Positions 58,001-64,000 of a stretch of DNA of 64,000 bases are shown in pieces. This stretch comes from Caenorhabditis elegans. Taxonomy: Eukaryota > Nematoda > Chromadorea > Rhabditida > Rhabditidae. The stretch spans positions 19,531,501 to 19,595,500 of the forward strand of contig NC_003283.11 in NCBI RefSeq assembly GCF_000002985.6. Direction: 5' to 3'. The notes below the pieces were generated by a model. That model was not told the origin of the DNA and did not search any database. It was given only the letters and a program-made list of their open reading frames with translations. Made by a program: the position numbers and the translations under genes. Position 1 is the stretch's first letter. The number at the start of each line of letters is the position of its first letter.

Positions 58001-59802
58001 ACATTTTGTTAGTTAAAAATTTTTTGAAAAAGCCAAAACTAACAGAGATACAAGCTTTCAAAGTTGTACTGGTCAATCCATCATGTTTCAGAAACTTGGC
58101 ACTTGGTGCATTGTGTTGTCTCAACTTTGACAGGGCATATCTCTGTTCAAATTTAAGATTTTTAAATGTTTTCTACTGTCAAATTGTAGAATATTACAAA
58201 TTAAACATTTTGTTAGTTGAAAATTTTTTGAAAAAGCCAAAAGTAACAGAGATACGAGCTCTCAAAGTTGTACTGGCCGATGCACCATGTTTCAGAAGTT
58301 TGGTACATGGTGCATTTGATCATTTTTAGGATATTGACCATTTTTTAATGTTACAATATAAAAACTGTTTGACTAATATTTTCTCACTCAGTTAAATAAT
58401 TTTTGACAAAATAGAAAGTTTTCACGGGCGATGCACCATGCCCAAAAACTGGTTTTGCTGAAAAATTTCTCAACTTTGATAGCTTATATCTCGGCTTATT
58501 TGGTTTTTATTCAAAAACTTTCAACTGACACAATATTTTTCATAAATTTTTCTACAAGTTTGCGGTTTTTTAATTCTTCATATCTTTAATTTATACATAG
58601 ATATGAGCTGTCAAAATTGGACAAAACATGGTGCATCGACTCAACTTTGCCAGCTCATATCTCAGTTATTTTGGGTTTTATTCAAAAATTTTCAATTAGC
58701 AAAATATTTGTTATAAATTTTTCTATAATTTTTTTGCAGTTTAACAATTTTTAATATCTGTAATATTCACAAAGTTATAAGCTGTCAAAGCTAGAAACCC
58801 TGGCTAGACATGGTGCATCGACCAAAATCCGTCAGCTAAACTTCGACAGCTCATATCTCGGTTATTTTTAAAGCTAATATTAACCGAGATATAGAATGTC
58901 AAAGTAACCTGACCCAAATTCAGGGCAAACTTTATACAAAAAAGCATCATCTTTGACCTTCTTTTGAGTTTTGAACATGGTGCATCGACTAGGTTCTCTC
59001 AAATTTTCTATTTCCAACCTTCCAACCTAAATTCAAGCCCACCGTGCAGTGAATTTGGTAATTCGAGCCCTAGCCAAGCCAAAAGTTTCATACCTCGGGC
59101 TTAATTTTGAAAGCTCATATCTCGGCTATTTTTCATTTTATCAAAATTTTGTCAACTGGCAAAATATTTGTTGTAAATTTTCCTACAATTTTGTAGTTGA
59201 GCACTTTTTGATAGCTTCCATTAGAACGGAGATATGAGCTGTCAAAGTAGGACGGGAACATGGTGCATCGAAAAAATAACCCCTCAAACTTTGTAACTTG
59301 ACTCGGCTTCTGGAGCCTAAAGTTTCAGAAATCACGTTTCATTTTTTTCCTTTTTTTTCTTTTTTTCCACGTGACCCATCTTCTCAAATTTCCGCTTTTC
59401 CAGACGACCCATTTTTCCCCAACCCGCACCTCATTGACCGCAACAAGCTGTCAGCGATTCCGCCCCAACAGTCGCAACTTGATGGCTGCCCGAGCACCGA
59501 GGAGCCGAGAAGAGGCTCACGTCGAATGAGCCAGAAAAAGAGCTCCGGGGAGCGGCGGCGCCGCAGTGAGCTCACCAATGGCCACTCGGTGCCGAATAAC
59601 CGGAAGACGAGTTGCCAGGTAGTGGGGGCGCCGAGGCGATCTACGTTGGCGCCCGGCTCCACTGCCCTGATGGCCCTGTCGCAGTTCGATTCTAGAAGGT
59701 TTTCTACGATTGATGGGCCGATTGCTCTGCGGAGGCAGAGCACAAAGCGGAGGGTTATTAAAAGTGATCCGAAACAAATTATTCATATTTTTACGAATCC
59801 GT
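33888..59802 (+). CDS. Large multi-promoter gene: Arg/Ser-rich N-terminal region (gene continues past right edge)
   Basis: Exons in phase: 33888-34005 (ATG 33891), 44353-44611 (ATG 44353), 45024-45141, 47887-48032 (ATG 47887), 51091-51173 (ATG 51091), 51250-51355, 53783-53923, 54091-54223, 59404-59802, the last ending CCG T|GTAAGC. The shared exons read …STSIPAPLDRRQGRSCEF…, MNSDDSESPLNRRKTEPKR…, VSSDILRVSGYTQQFRSLL…, and a 133-codon exon with DDPFFPNPHLIDRNKLSAIP and TALMALSQFDSRRFSTIDG. The protein part in the window is hydrophilic, rich in Ser, Arg and Asp, without membrane segments or a recognised domain, and full of RRxS/T sites. Alternative starts feed either 45024 (phase 1) or 51250 (phase 2). 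The sequence fits the regulatory N-terminus of a signalling protein or channel; that is an inference, since the domain-bearing exons lie beyond 64 kb. Introns are full of SINEs and minisatellites. Confidence 0.82.
34118..34157 (-). repeat. SINE-like copy, 3' part (split by the 4.4-kb element)
   Basis: GGGGTCGAACCCCTGACCTC in minus orientation runs to GCTAAA and stops at the element boundary. The missing 5' part resumes at 38550. Joined, the two parts have exactly the length of the intact copy at 38740-38812. Confidence 0.85.
34474..37200. repeat. Inner repeats with CATAAGGG…CCCTTATG palindromes
   Basis: Copies of TCATAAGGGTCCCCCCTTATGA or its half at 34474-34495, 35129-35151, 35164-35182, 35842-35859, 36517-36538 and 37183-37200. 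Between them is AT-rich sequence with repeated CAACTTTTTAGTTGA-type and ACAAAGTTGT segments. No coding capacity is seen. Confidence 0.75.
35826..36552. mobile_element. 727-bp hairpin element nested in the transposon
   Basis: Outer ends TTGAAAAAAAATCCAAAGGG and CCCTTTGGATTTTTTTTCAA are inverted. The arms (about 340 bp each) stay imperfectly complementary through ACTACAAAGTTGT and TATCTCAACCACC to a ~45-bp loop around 36170-36212. It would make a long hairpin RNA if transcribed. Confidence 0.8.
37558..38206 (+). pseudogene. Four cargo exons inside the transposon, one frame broken by TGA codons
   Basis: Splice-like exons B 37558-37629, C 37727-37862, D 37909-38057, E 38104-38206. In one phase-consistent frame B reads ISDVEASIRPTCNPVPTLYC, C reads GIGLGTGSTGGSGGHPTARF and on to SEIGAKFVH, D begins NQQHTPIQTPEMTM and ends MDDVIDKRGSR, E reads ETPKSARRNRLRQ … HHNHHTGA and stops. 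The frame is broken by a TGA at the C acceptor (avoidable with an AAAG acceptor 11 bases on) and a TGATGA pair in D. Other frames of B-D are also open for a while (D: HPNSRDDDEEQATCSSSNSS), so the true frame is not certain. It could be a captured, decaying host gene fragment, a transposon gene, or real exons of the host gene. No family recognised. Confidence 0.5.
38238..38252. repeat. C15 homopolymer
   Basis: Fifteen C just after the last cargo exon of the transposon, a G-quadruplex candidate on the minus strand. Confidence 0.85.
38550..38812 (-). repeat. SINE-like copies: resumed 5' part and one intact copy
   Basis: 38550-38585 is the rest of the copy split at 34157. 38740-38812 is an intact family-2 copy and served as the comparison for the empty-site length. 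The two are about 190 bp apart. Confidence 0.85.
39205..40075. repeat. Two closely related family-2 SINE-like copies in inverted orientation
   Basis: 39205-39284 (minus) and 40007-40075 (plus) share GAAGTGGCTCAG, the unusual middle GCTTCG…GCGGAAGGTCAGGGG and CGACTTCCGCTGCGGTCAA. They are nearest relatives and their flanks (GAGTGGAAGTGG side) are also similar. Confidence 0.85.
40790..43870. repeat. CCCGCC minisatellite arrays and duplicated segments
   Basis: Arrays of a ~31-bp unit (TTTGGCGGGAAATTCAAATT on one strand) at about 40790-40915, 41460-41560, 41695-42035, 42835-43145 and 43545-43870. 40796-41179 is repeated at about 42999-43417, and 42705-42850 at 43415-43560. The array at 41.7-42.0 kb is in the opposite orientation to those at 42.8-43.9 kb. 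ORFs reading FSVNFWREIQ or [10 protein letters not shown] are translations of the unit, not proteins. Confidence 0.88.
42290..42440 (+). promoter_or_regulatory. Unique island with TATA-like CCTATAAAATGG
   Basis: A break in the minisatellites: CACACAGCGGAGACCTATAAAATGG followed by a pyrimidine-rich stretch. It could be a promoter for the start at 44353 or simply remaining unique intron sequence. Evidence is the motif and composition only. Confidence 0.25.
44353..44611 (+). CDS. Alternative first exon 2 (MYSPFSLNYY…)
   Basis: ATG 44353 in AAAAAACCATG context with no adjacent acceptor, so a promoter-proximal exon. It reads MYSPFSLNYYRNPYRYQLLH, a CSSDGASPRHRRYSTDRPLL segment and a basic YDARRKRSRLIRTRN end. 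Donor T|GTAAGG at 44612 leaves one base and joins 45024 (…SNCNTLSSS). Without splicing it stops 20 bases later (GYWC stop), so intron retention would give a 92-aa protein. Upstream 44.16-44.35 kb is the presumed promoter. Confidence 0.72.
44660..44960. mobile_element. GC-cored hairpin repeat, copy 3
   Basis: TCATCAGTTAAAAGTTTTTCG and ACCGCTGCGGAGATACAGCC on the left, CGCCTGTATCTTCTGAACGG and AAACTTTCAACTAGAGAAATG on the right, around a GGGAGGGGAGAGTGCG/CGTCTCTTCCCCCCTCC core. It lies in the 44.6-45.0 intron. Confidence 0.8.
45024..45141 (+). CDS. Shared second exon (NTLSSSLSTIPITG…)
   Basis: Acceptor AAAATTGCAG, phase 1 in, donor GG|GTTAGT, phase 2 out. Reads (C/G)NTLSSSLSTIPITGQKFA then TPPNRVLVKGHTVSTCSPRF. 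It can follow 34005 or 44611 and joins 51250 as …SPRFGSTSIPAP. Confidence 0.75.
45190..45330. promoter_or_regulatory. GC-rich island with octamer ATTTGCAT
   Basis: CACCGCGGCTCACG and GCGGCGGAGCTCGGAGCCC followed by ATTTGCAT (45282-45289) and GCGGCTTACCCCCG, in an otherwise AT-rich intron. A candidate intronic enhancer or promoter upstream of the 47887 start. Confidence 0.35.
45583..47344. repeat. Four family-2 SINE-like copies
   Basis: Plus: 45583-45658 and 45889-45962. Minus: about 46964-47042 and 47271-47344. The two pairs mirror each other (spacing about 306 bp in each, shared flanks GAAATCGGACCAAA / TTTGGTCCGATTTC and GACCCATTTTTTT types), so they look like the arms of an inverted duplication with a 46.1-46.9 kb centre. 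46150-46450 is a unique mixed-composition island. Confidence 0.8.
47887..48032 (+). CDS. Alternative first exon 3 (MPWASSSDVSSEDAY…)
   Basis: ATG 47887, 48 codons reading MPWASSSDVSSEDAYPMRPL and PKSEAFLRRSPRMPKYSDSI, then donor TT|GTAAGA leaving two bases, which fits 51250 (…CRKLSTSIPAP). CTTGAG directly before the ATG is a weak acceptor, so an upstream exon is not excluded, but the phase of 45141 would not fit. The preceding pyrimidine-rich 47.76-47.88 kb may be its promoter. Confidence 0.68.
48386..49711. mobile_element. Near-perfect hairpin element with 8-bp target duplication
   Basis: Arms 48389-48977 and 49124-49712 are inverted copies with only a handful of mismatches, around a ~146-bp loop. 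ACTTTTAG flanks the insertion (48378-48385 and 50093-50100 after allowing for the MITE), an 8-bp duplication as made by hAT-type transposases (inference). Each arm contains a tRNA-like string CTCGGTGGCCGAGTTGGGAG…GGTTCGATTCC. The matching ORFs of 86 and 111 aa on opposite strands are the two arms read out. Confidence 0.88.
49714..50091. mobile_element. 378-bp MITE, TA duplication, AGGCATCCACGGAGGCG ends
   Basis: Perfect 17-bp inverted ends AGGCATCCACGGAGGCG, then GC-rich subterminal inverted stretches (GCCCGCCC, CGCCCTATCGCCC). TA at 49712-49713 and 50092-50093. It sits exactly at the right end of the hairpin element, so it inserted later. TA duplication points to a Tc1/mariner-type mobiliser (inference). 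Confidence 0.85.
51091..51173 (+). CDS. Alternative first exon 4 (MGFLSKQGGASRSF…)
   Basis: ATG 51091, 27 codons, MGFLSKQGGASRSFRLRKKK then VPIQERC, donor CG|GTAAGA leaving two bases, which joins the next acceptor at 51250 (…RCRSTSIPAP) over a 76-bp intron. Gly2 plus a polybasic stretch could mean membrane attachment, but Ser is at position 5 rather than 6, so N-myristoylation is only a possibility. It sits in a GC-richer island (50.93-51.18 kb) suited to a promoter. Confidence 0.6.
51250..51355 (+). CDS. First common exon (STSIPAPLDRRQGRS…)
   Basis: Acceptor AAATTTCAG, phase 2 in, phase 0 out at CAG|GTAAGG. It accepts the donors at 45141, 48032, 51173 and possibly 30550. Ends with an Asp/His/Arg-rich TSDDDRHDRYDNPIAQ. 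Confidence 0.82.
51363..51960. mobile_element. GC-cored hairpin repeats, copies 4 and 5
   Basis: 51363-51620 and 51695-51960, side by side. Each has TATGCTGATCATTTTGTCAG- or TACGCTGATAACTTTG-type ends, AACCGTTGAGGAGATACAGG, a purine-rich GAGAGAGTGTGGAGGGGGAG half and its CTCCCCTCCCCCCACACTCTC complement. Both are in the intron right after the common exon. Confidence 0.82.
51961..53782. other. Intron with two SINE-like copies
   Basis: Family-2 copies on the plus strand at 53034-53108 and 53325-53397 in tandem ~290-bp units. The rest is AT-rich; no exon seen. Confidence 0.65.
53783..53923 (+). CDS. Common exon (MNSDDSESPLNRRKTEPKR…)
   Basis: Acceptor ATATTCTAG, 47 codons, phase 0 both sides, donor TCG|GTAGGG. 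It begins with ATG, so a transcript starting upstream (53.58-53.78 kb is pyrimidine-rich) could use it as a start too. Contains RRKT and ends DRAFSMYS. Confidence 0.82.
54091..54223 (+). CDS. Common exon (VSSDILRVSGYTQQF…)
   Basis: Acceptor CATTTCCAG, phase 0 in, phase 1 out at G|GTTAGT. Reads VSSDILRVSGYTQQFRSLL, then ARFSPRRESTPDVTVEAPED. Pro-directed (SP, TP) and RRES sites suggest phosphorylation. Confidence 0.85.
54456..55838. repeat. Four family-2 SINE-like copies
   Basis: 54456-54530 (minus), 54783-54857 (plus), 55468-55539 (minus), 55765-55838 (minus). The 53325-53397 plus copy and the 54456 minus copy face each other with related flanks (GAAACAAACT/AGTTTGTTTC near 52.73 and 54.89 kb). 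Confidence 0.82.
54900..59403. other. Long intron before the 133-codon exon
   Basis: Contents: a unique pyrimidine-rich island at 55130-55290, a (G)12 run at 56225-56236 with a GC-richer island at 56200-56330, a GGTCCCACCACGAAAAC repeat near 57085, and a promoter-like island at 57540-57780 with (GT)n near 57650-57668 and C11 at 57783-57793. Then come the GATGCACCATG repeats at 57.9-59.3 kb. No exon found. Confidence 0.55.
57900..59290. repeat. ~180-bp tandem repeat with CATGGTGCATCGA and AGCTCATATCTCGG
   Basis: Seven or eight diverged units, each with TCATATCTC(G/A)GTT, a CAAAATATTTGTTATAAATTT-like middle, AGATATGAGCTGTCAAA and CATGGTGCATCGAC (for example near 58628, 58808, 58978 and 59261). 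Single copies of the GATGCACCATG motif occur at 28.3, 30.35 and 31.8 kb. Units are partly palindromic. Confidence 0.82.
59404..59802 (+). CDS. Common 133-codon exon with dense RRxS sites
   Basis: Acceptor TTTTCCAG, phase 1 in, donor T|GTAAGC, phase 1 out. Reads DDPFFPNPHLIDRNKLSAIP…, EEPRRGSRRMSQKKSSGERR, GAPRRSTLAPGSTALMALSQ, FDSRRFSTIDGPIALRRQST, KRRVIKSDPKQIIHIFTNP. RR(x)S-type AGC-kinase sites occur at RRGS, RRMS, RRRS, RRST, RRFS and RRQS. High GC relative to its surroundings. The opposite-strand ORFs here are shadows. Confidence 0.88.
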
Positions 59803-59814
59803 GTAAGCTTTGGT

Positions 59815-60400
59815 GGGATTTTTTGGCGGGAAATTTGAATTTTTAGTCACTTTTTCAGCTAGAAAATGAAAATTTCAGAAAATTTTAGCTTGGAAAATCA
59901 AATTTAGGGTAACTTCTCGGTGGGGAACTCACATTTGTAGTCATTTTTCACCCAGAAATCAAAATTTTGATACATTTTTCAGGGGAAAATTCGAATTTTT
60001 AGTCAGTTTTCTGCAGAGAAATCGGAATTTTCAGTCAATTTTTAGCTGGAAATTTTTAATTTTCAGTTAAATTTTGGCGAGAAATTCAAATTTTCAATCA
60101 ATTTTTGGCGGGAAATTCAAAATTTCCAGTCAATTTTTGGCCTAAAAATCGAATTTTCAGTCAGCTTTTCGGAGTGTAATTCCGATTTTCAATCAGTTAT
60201 TGGCGGGAAATTCAAATTTTCAGTCAATTTTTGGCCTAAAAACCGAATTTTCAGTCAGTTGTTGGCCTAAAAGTCGAATAATCAGCCACTTTTTCGAAGG
60301 AAATTCCGATTTTCACTCATTTTTTGCTGGAAATTTCAAATTTGCAGTCAATTTTTGGCCTAAAAATCAAATTTTCAGTAATTTTTAAAAAGGAAATTGA
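59815..60400. repeat. CCCGCC/GGCGGGAAA minisatellite
   Basis: About fifteen diverged ~31-bp units (TTTTGGCGGGAAATTCAAAT, TTTTTGGCCTAAAAATCGAAT). More degraded than the arrays at 41-44 kb. Confidence 0.82.
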
Positions 60401-61150
60401 TAAATAATCCATGTATTTTAAATCATCATCGGCTTCATCCAATTTTGTGCTCTTTTTTGAGCCATTTCTATCTTTCTCTCTCGCTTGAAATTTAATACCA
60501 TCTCTGTTTGTTCACGTATGCGCCATCGAAAAATGCACGTCATTATGGAAAAAACAATTATAAAATTTTTTCTTGGTGTAAAATCATTTCAAAAAAGTTC
60601 CATTTGGAAAGGATCATGACGAATTTGTTAACCAATATATGGGCGGGGTCTATCAGGCCACGCCCACAAAATAGGCGGGGCGTGTCAAAAGCGATTTGAA
60701 AATTTTAGGAATTTTTTTCGAAAAAATATATAATTTCCAAAAAAAAATGGACCATTTTCCCTAAAATTGTTTTCAGACTAATAGTAAGAAAAATTGTTGT
60801 TTTTTATATACGCTACTTCTTGGACCATTTTCCTAAGGTTAAGCCCACCCGCAGTCATAATTTTCGAGAAAAGCAGGGGGATTAGAATAATAGGCGGCTG
60901 GGTGCACAATTTTTCCAGAAATTGTCAAATTTTCTGGTCAAATTTGCATTTTAAAATATACGAACTGACATCAGTTTTGTCCTTTTTCTAATCACATTTT
61001 ATTCCAATAAAAATGCATGAGAAATTAGCCTGACCTTTGGGATAATTGGCAAAAATGACAATTTTTAGGGGAGAAATTTCGAGAAAACGGAATTTCAAAC
61101 ACGTTTTCATAAAAACCAAAGGGTAAAAAGCACTGAAAACATGAAACAAA
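60401..61150. other. AT-rich intron sequence
   Basis: Has GGGCGGGG…CCACGCCCACAAAATAGGCGGGG near 60641-60680 and the motif AACCAATATATGG. No exon or structured repeat seen. Confidence 0.5.
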
Positions 61151-61158
61151 AAATTTTG

Positions 61159-63377
61159 ACCTCACTGGGGGTCGAACCCTGGACCTCTACGTCAAGGCCA
61201 AACCTCTTCCCACCTGAGCCATCGCGTCCAATTTTCAAAATCGCAAAAAAAAAGCCTCCAGATGTCAAATTTCAAGCTCAATTTGATTTTTTGAGTTGTT
61301 GAACTCAATAAGCCTTCAAAAATAAAGTAAACTCCTTGCTAAAAGCGCTTTCTTTTGCGATAATGAGCAATTTCCGCATCATTACCTTCTTGCAAAACAC
61401 ACACATAAAAGTGTCTTCTTTTTTTTTTCCTCGTCTTTACTAGAAAATCACGTAATTTCTCGATTTATTTGAGCAAAAAAAAATCCATTAAAAAATTGTG
61501 TTTTTTTTCATTTAGGCTTCAAGCTTTCAAGCTTTTCCGAATTATTTTTCAAAGTTATAAATAGAAAAATGAAATTCAGTTGAAATTTTAGCCCCTGGAG
61601 ACAATTTTCCGCAATTTTAAATTTTGGGGGAAGTGGCTCAGGTGGGTAGAGGAGTGACTATGGCGCAGAGGACCAGGGTTCAATCCCCACCGGTGGCAAA
61701 AATTTTTTATTCTGTTTTAGGGTAATCATAACTGAGTTTTGTCTCAACTGTAGTTTTTTAAATAAATATTTTCCGAATTTAAGTCAATTTCTGAAAATAA
61801 GGTAAAAAATTAGTTTTTAAAAAAATTCAAAAGCTTATTTCGCTAAAACAGTGCTAGCAAAAAAAAAAGGTACTAGTCCTAAATCCCCCCGCCACTTTTC
61901 CTTTTCTACCCCGAATTCAAATTAAACTCTCATGTGAATGTTTATTTTAATACTATTTTCATTTTTTGGCTTAGAAAACAACATTACTAAGCCTAAAATA
62001 CGGAAAAAGGCCATGTTTTTATCGAAGAAAATGTAAGGAAAAGTGGCGGGGTGATTTAGGACTAGTACTAAAAAAAAATTGTTCCTGGCGGGGGTCGAAC
62101 CCTGGTACTTTGTGCCAAAGCCAAACCTCTACCCACCTGAGCCACCGTGACCGATTTTCAAAAATTTTGAAAAATGCATCCAGGGGTCAAATTTTGAGTT
62201 GAACTTCAATTTTTTATAATTTTTTCCCTCGTAGCATTTTATAATATTCAACTCTTTAACCTTTTTTCTCACAATTTTTTCTGTGGGTTTGAACTTGAAC
62301 TTGTGTTTTTTGTTGTACTTTAGCCTAAGAAAATCTAATTCCCATATAATGCTCTGAAAATTGTTGACAGAGTACCTAATATAAATTGGTTAAACTTAAT
62401 TTAATCTCTTGGCAGAGTTTGGCTCCGCAAGTTTCAGTTTTTCGGGTGGAGCAGGAAATTGTTGCAAACTTCGACAAAAAATCATTTTTTGTCAATAACT
62501 GAGTGTTTATTTGAGTACAGCAAAACAAACAAAAAAGTTATACCACGGCGGGGATTGAACCTTCGACCTCCAGAGCCATAGCCAAGCCTCTACCCAACTG
62601 AGCTACTTGTGCAATTTTCAAAATTTCGGAAAAAACGTCTCCAGGGGTCGAACTTCCAGCTGTTTTTGAATTTTCTATTTTCGTACACAAAATTTGACCC
62701 GAAAACTGGACAATTTAGCAAATTTAGCACCAATTTCTATGAATTTTAAATTTAGATTGCTGGGAGGTCACCCTTCAATTTTTTCAGACTCACGTCATAT
62801 TAGTATTTTGAGGCCAGGCACCACCCGCATGACCTGACCCAAATAAAAATGCATAAGAAATGAGCTGAAAATTGGCAAAATGCCAGTTTTTGACTATTTT
62901 TAGAGCTAAATTTGAGGTGAAATTTCGAAAAAAAAAATCAAAGGGAGATTGTTTGCATGAAATTTAAAGTGTTATAGAGGTAAAACAAATCGATAAAAAG
63001 TTTCGGCTCCAGTGGGGGTCGAACCCCCGACCTTCTGAGCCAAAGGCAAGCATTTACCCAACTGAGCCACTGATGCATTTTTTCAAAATTGCGGAAAAAT
63101 GTGTCCAGAGGTGGAATTTTGAGCTAAGATTGATTTCTCCAATAATTTTCACTAAAAAATTTTCAAACGACACTTTCTTTTCGTTTTTTCTAAATTCTAT
63201 CTAAAGTTTTAACAAAAAGAGGCAAACACTTTGAAATTCGAAATAAAAACGTTTCTATGGAAATAAAGTGAATATTACTCTCGGAACAATGCAAACAAAA
63301 TGATTACCCCAGTGGGAATCGAACCCCGACCTTCTGCGCCATAGCCAAACCTCTACCCAACTGAGCCACAGCGACCC
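61159..63377. repeat. Six family-2 SINE-like copies
   Basis: 61159-61231 (minus), 61625-61700 (plus), 62083-62153 (minus), 62541-62614 (minus), 63007-63077 (minus), 63304-63377 (minus). All keep CTCTACCCAxCTGAGCCA (A box, reverse) and GGGGTCGAACCC (B box, reverse) or their complements. Between 61.8 and 62.1 kb CCTAAATCCCCCCGCCAC is mirrored by GGCGGGGTGATTTAGG. Confidence 0.83.
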
Positions 63378-63519
63378 GTCTACAAATTTGCAGAAAACGG
63401 GCTCCAGGGGTCAAATTTCAAGCTAAGCGTGATTTTTTACACCAACAACCTCCTATAGTGACCACAAATCGCAAGAAAAACTCAATGAATTTTAAAGTAT
63501 CGTATTATCCCTCTCGCCG

Positions 63520-63913
63520 GAGCTCGCGGAGCCCACCCCGGTCATTGTCCAGAAATAATCGTCCGTTTTATTCTCAAAATCTCCTCATTTTCCTCCTTCA
63601 TCCTTTCCGTCAACTCTTGTGCATTTCCAATAATTAAAAACGGCTGGGCTTTTCCCCACGGAGCTCCGCCGCCGAGCAACTCCAAACAGCTCAAACTCCG
63701 CCCACTTTCCAGCTCACTGAGCCTCTCCCTGAGCTCTCTCCTCTTCTCAACTGAGTCTTTTCAGCTGGAAATAGCGAGATTTTCAGCCGATTTTTGTCTT
63801 GGTTACCAAGCCGACCACACTAATCTTGTTATCTCTATGTCCCCTGACATTTCCCTTTGAGCAAAAAAAACATTTGTGAGCCGCCCGTGAGCCTGTGAGC
63901 ACAAGAAAAACAA
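63520..63913 (+). promoter_or_regulatory. Candidate promoter of the 63914 start
   Basis: A GC-richer, repeat-free island directly upstream of the last alternative ATG: CTCTCGCCGGAGCTCGCGGAG, CCACGGAGCTCCGCCGCCGAG, clustered GAGCTC/CACTGAGC strings, and GTGAGCCGCCCGTGAGCCTG just before the ATG. Position and composition only. Confidence 0.45.
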
Positions 63914-63983
63914 ATGCAAAAGCTCCAGGCGATTATTTTCGGGTTCTGTTTCAATTCTGACGCCAAAATTCTCATTGACGAAG
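63914..63983 (+). CDS. Alternative first exon 5 (MQKLQAIIFGFCF…)
   Basis: ATG 63914, MQKLQAIIFGFCFNSDAKIL then IDE, donor G|GTAAAT leaving one base. This is the same outgoing phase as the 59404-59802 exon, so both can join the same next exon beyond the window. No acceptor precedes the ATG. It would give a short isoform that lacks the whole Arg/Ser-rich region. Confidence 0.65.
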
Positions 63984-64000
63984 GTAAATCTCTCAATTTT

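Noticed and set aside
59384..59786. Minus-strand ORFs of 89 and 119 aa
   Set aside because: Shadows of the GC-rich plus-strand exon 59404-59802, which has matching splice phases.
23111..63377. SINE-like copies as functional tRNA genes
   Set aside because: The A and B boxes remain, but the anticodon-arm region is replaced by TTTTCC or GCTATGGCGCAGA strings and the acceptor stems do not pair convincingly.
63949..63960. CTGTTTCA, the upstream motif of C. elegans 21U-RNA (piRNA) genes
   Set aside because: Single occurrence inside a first coding exon, no AT-rich piRNA-type cluster around it.

Overview
The window looks like nuclear DNA of a Caenorhabditis nematode, most like C. elegans. It is AT-rich, coding is split into short exons with tight TTTTCAG acceptors and GTAAG/GTGAG donors, it carries interstitial GCCTAA/TTAGGC telomere-type repeats, poly-G tracts, ACTACAA minisatellites and tRNA-derived repeats. 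No prokaryotic features are present. All gene models below were assembled by hand from splice sites and reading phase.

Left half, minus strand. Three genes are read right to left. (1) Positions 24347-19547: a nine-exon membrane O-acyltransferase (acyltransferase-3 domain plus a C-terminal SGNH-like domain, 651 aa). (2) Positions 18284-16739: a four-exon, 200-aa cysteine-rich secreted or membrane-anchored protein of the nematode DUF19/T20D4.11-like type. (3) Positions 14668-3611: a long gene for a protein with a Thr/Ser/Glu-rich N-terminus, a long Ala/Gln/Lys/Glu repeat region and four WPPP motifs. It has two alternative stop-containing last exons, and a third phase-compatible exon (487-393) leads into coding exons that run off the left edge.

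Right half, plus strand. One large gene dominates 33.9-64 kb. Its shared exons (51250-51355, 53783-53923, 54091-54223, 59404-59802) encode a low-complexity, Arg/Ser-rich region full of RRxS/T sites. At least four, perhaps six, separate first exons (33.9, 44.4, 47.9, 51.1, 63.9 kb and possibly 30.4 kb) end in the phases that later exons need. This is the signature of many alternative promoters. The conserved domain of this protein lies beyond the right edge, so I do not name the gene.

Mobile DNA. From about 23 kb to the right edge there are some 45 tRNA-derived SINE-like copies; I see none to the left of this. One SINE is split by a 4392-bp element (34158-38549) with 30-bp perfect terminal inverted repeats and an AAA target duplication. 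That element carries four spliced-looking, apparently decayed exons of unknown origin. Another SINE-containing repeat was hit by a 1.3-kb near-perfect hairpin element (8-bp duplication), whose end was then hit by a 378-bp TA-flanked MITE. Introns and intergenic DNA hold minisatellites built from motifs that resemble E2F (TTTCCCGCC), heat-shock (nGAAnnTTCnnGAAn) and CRE (TGACGTCA) sites.
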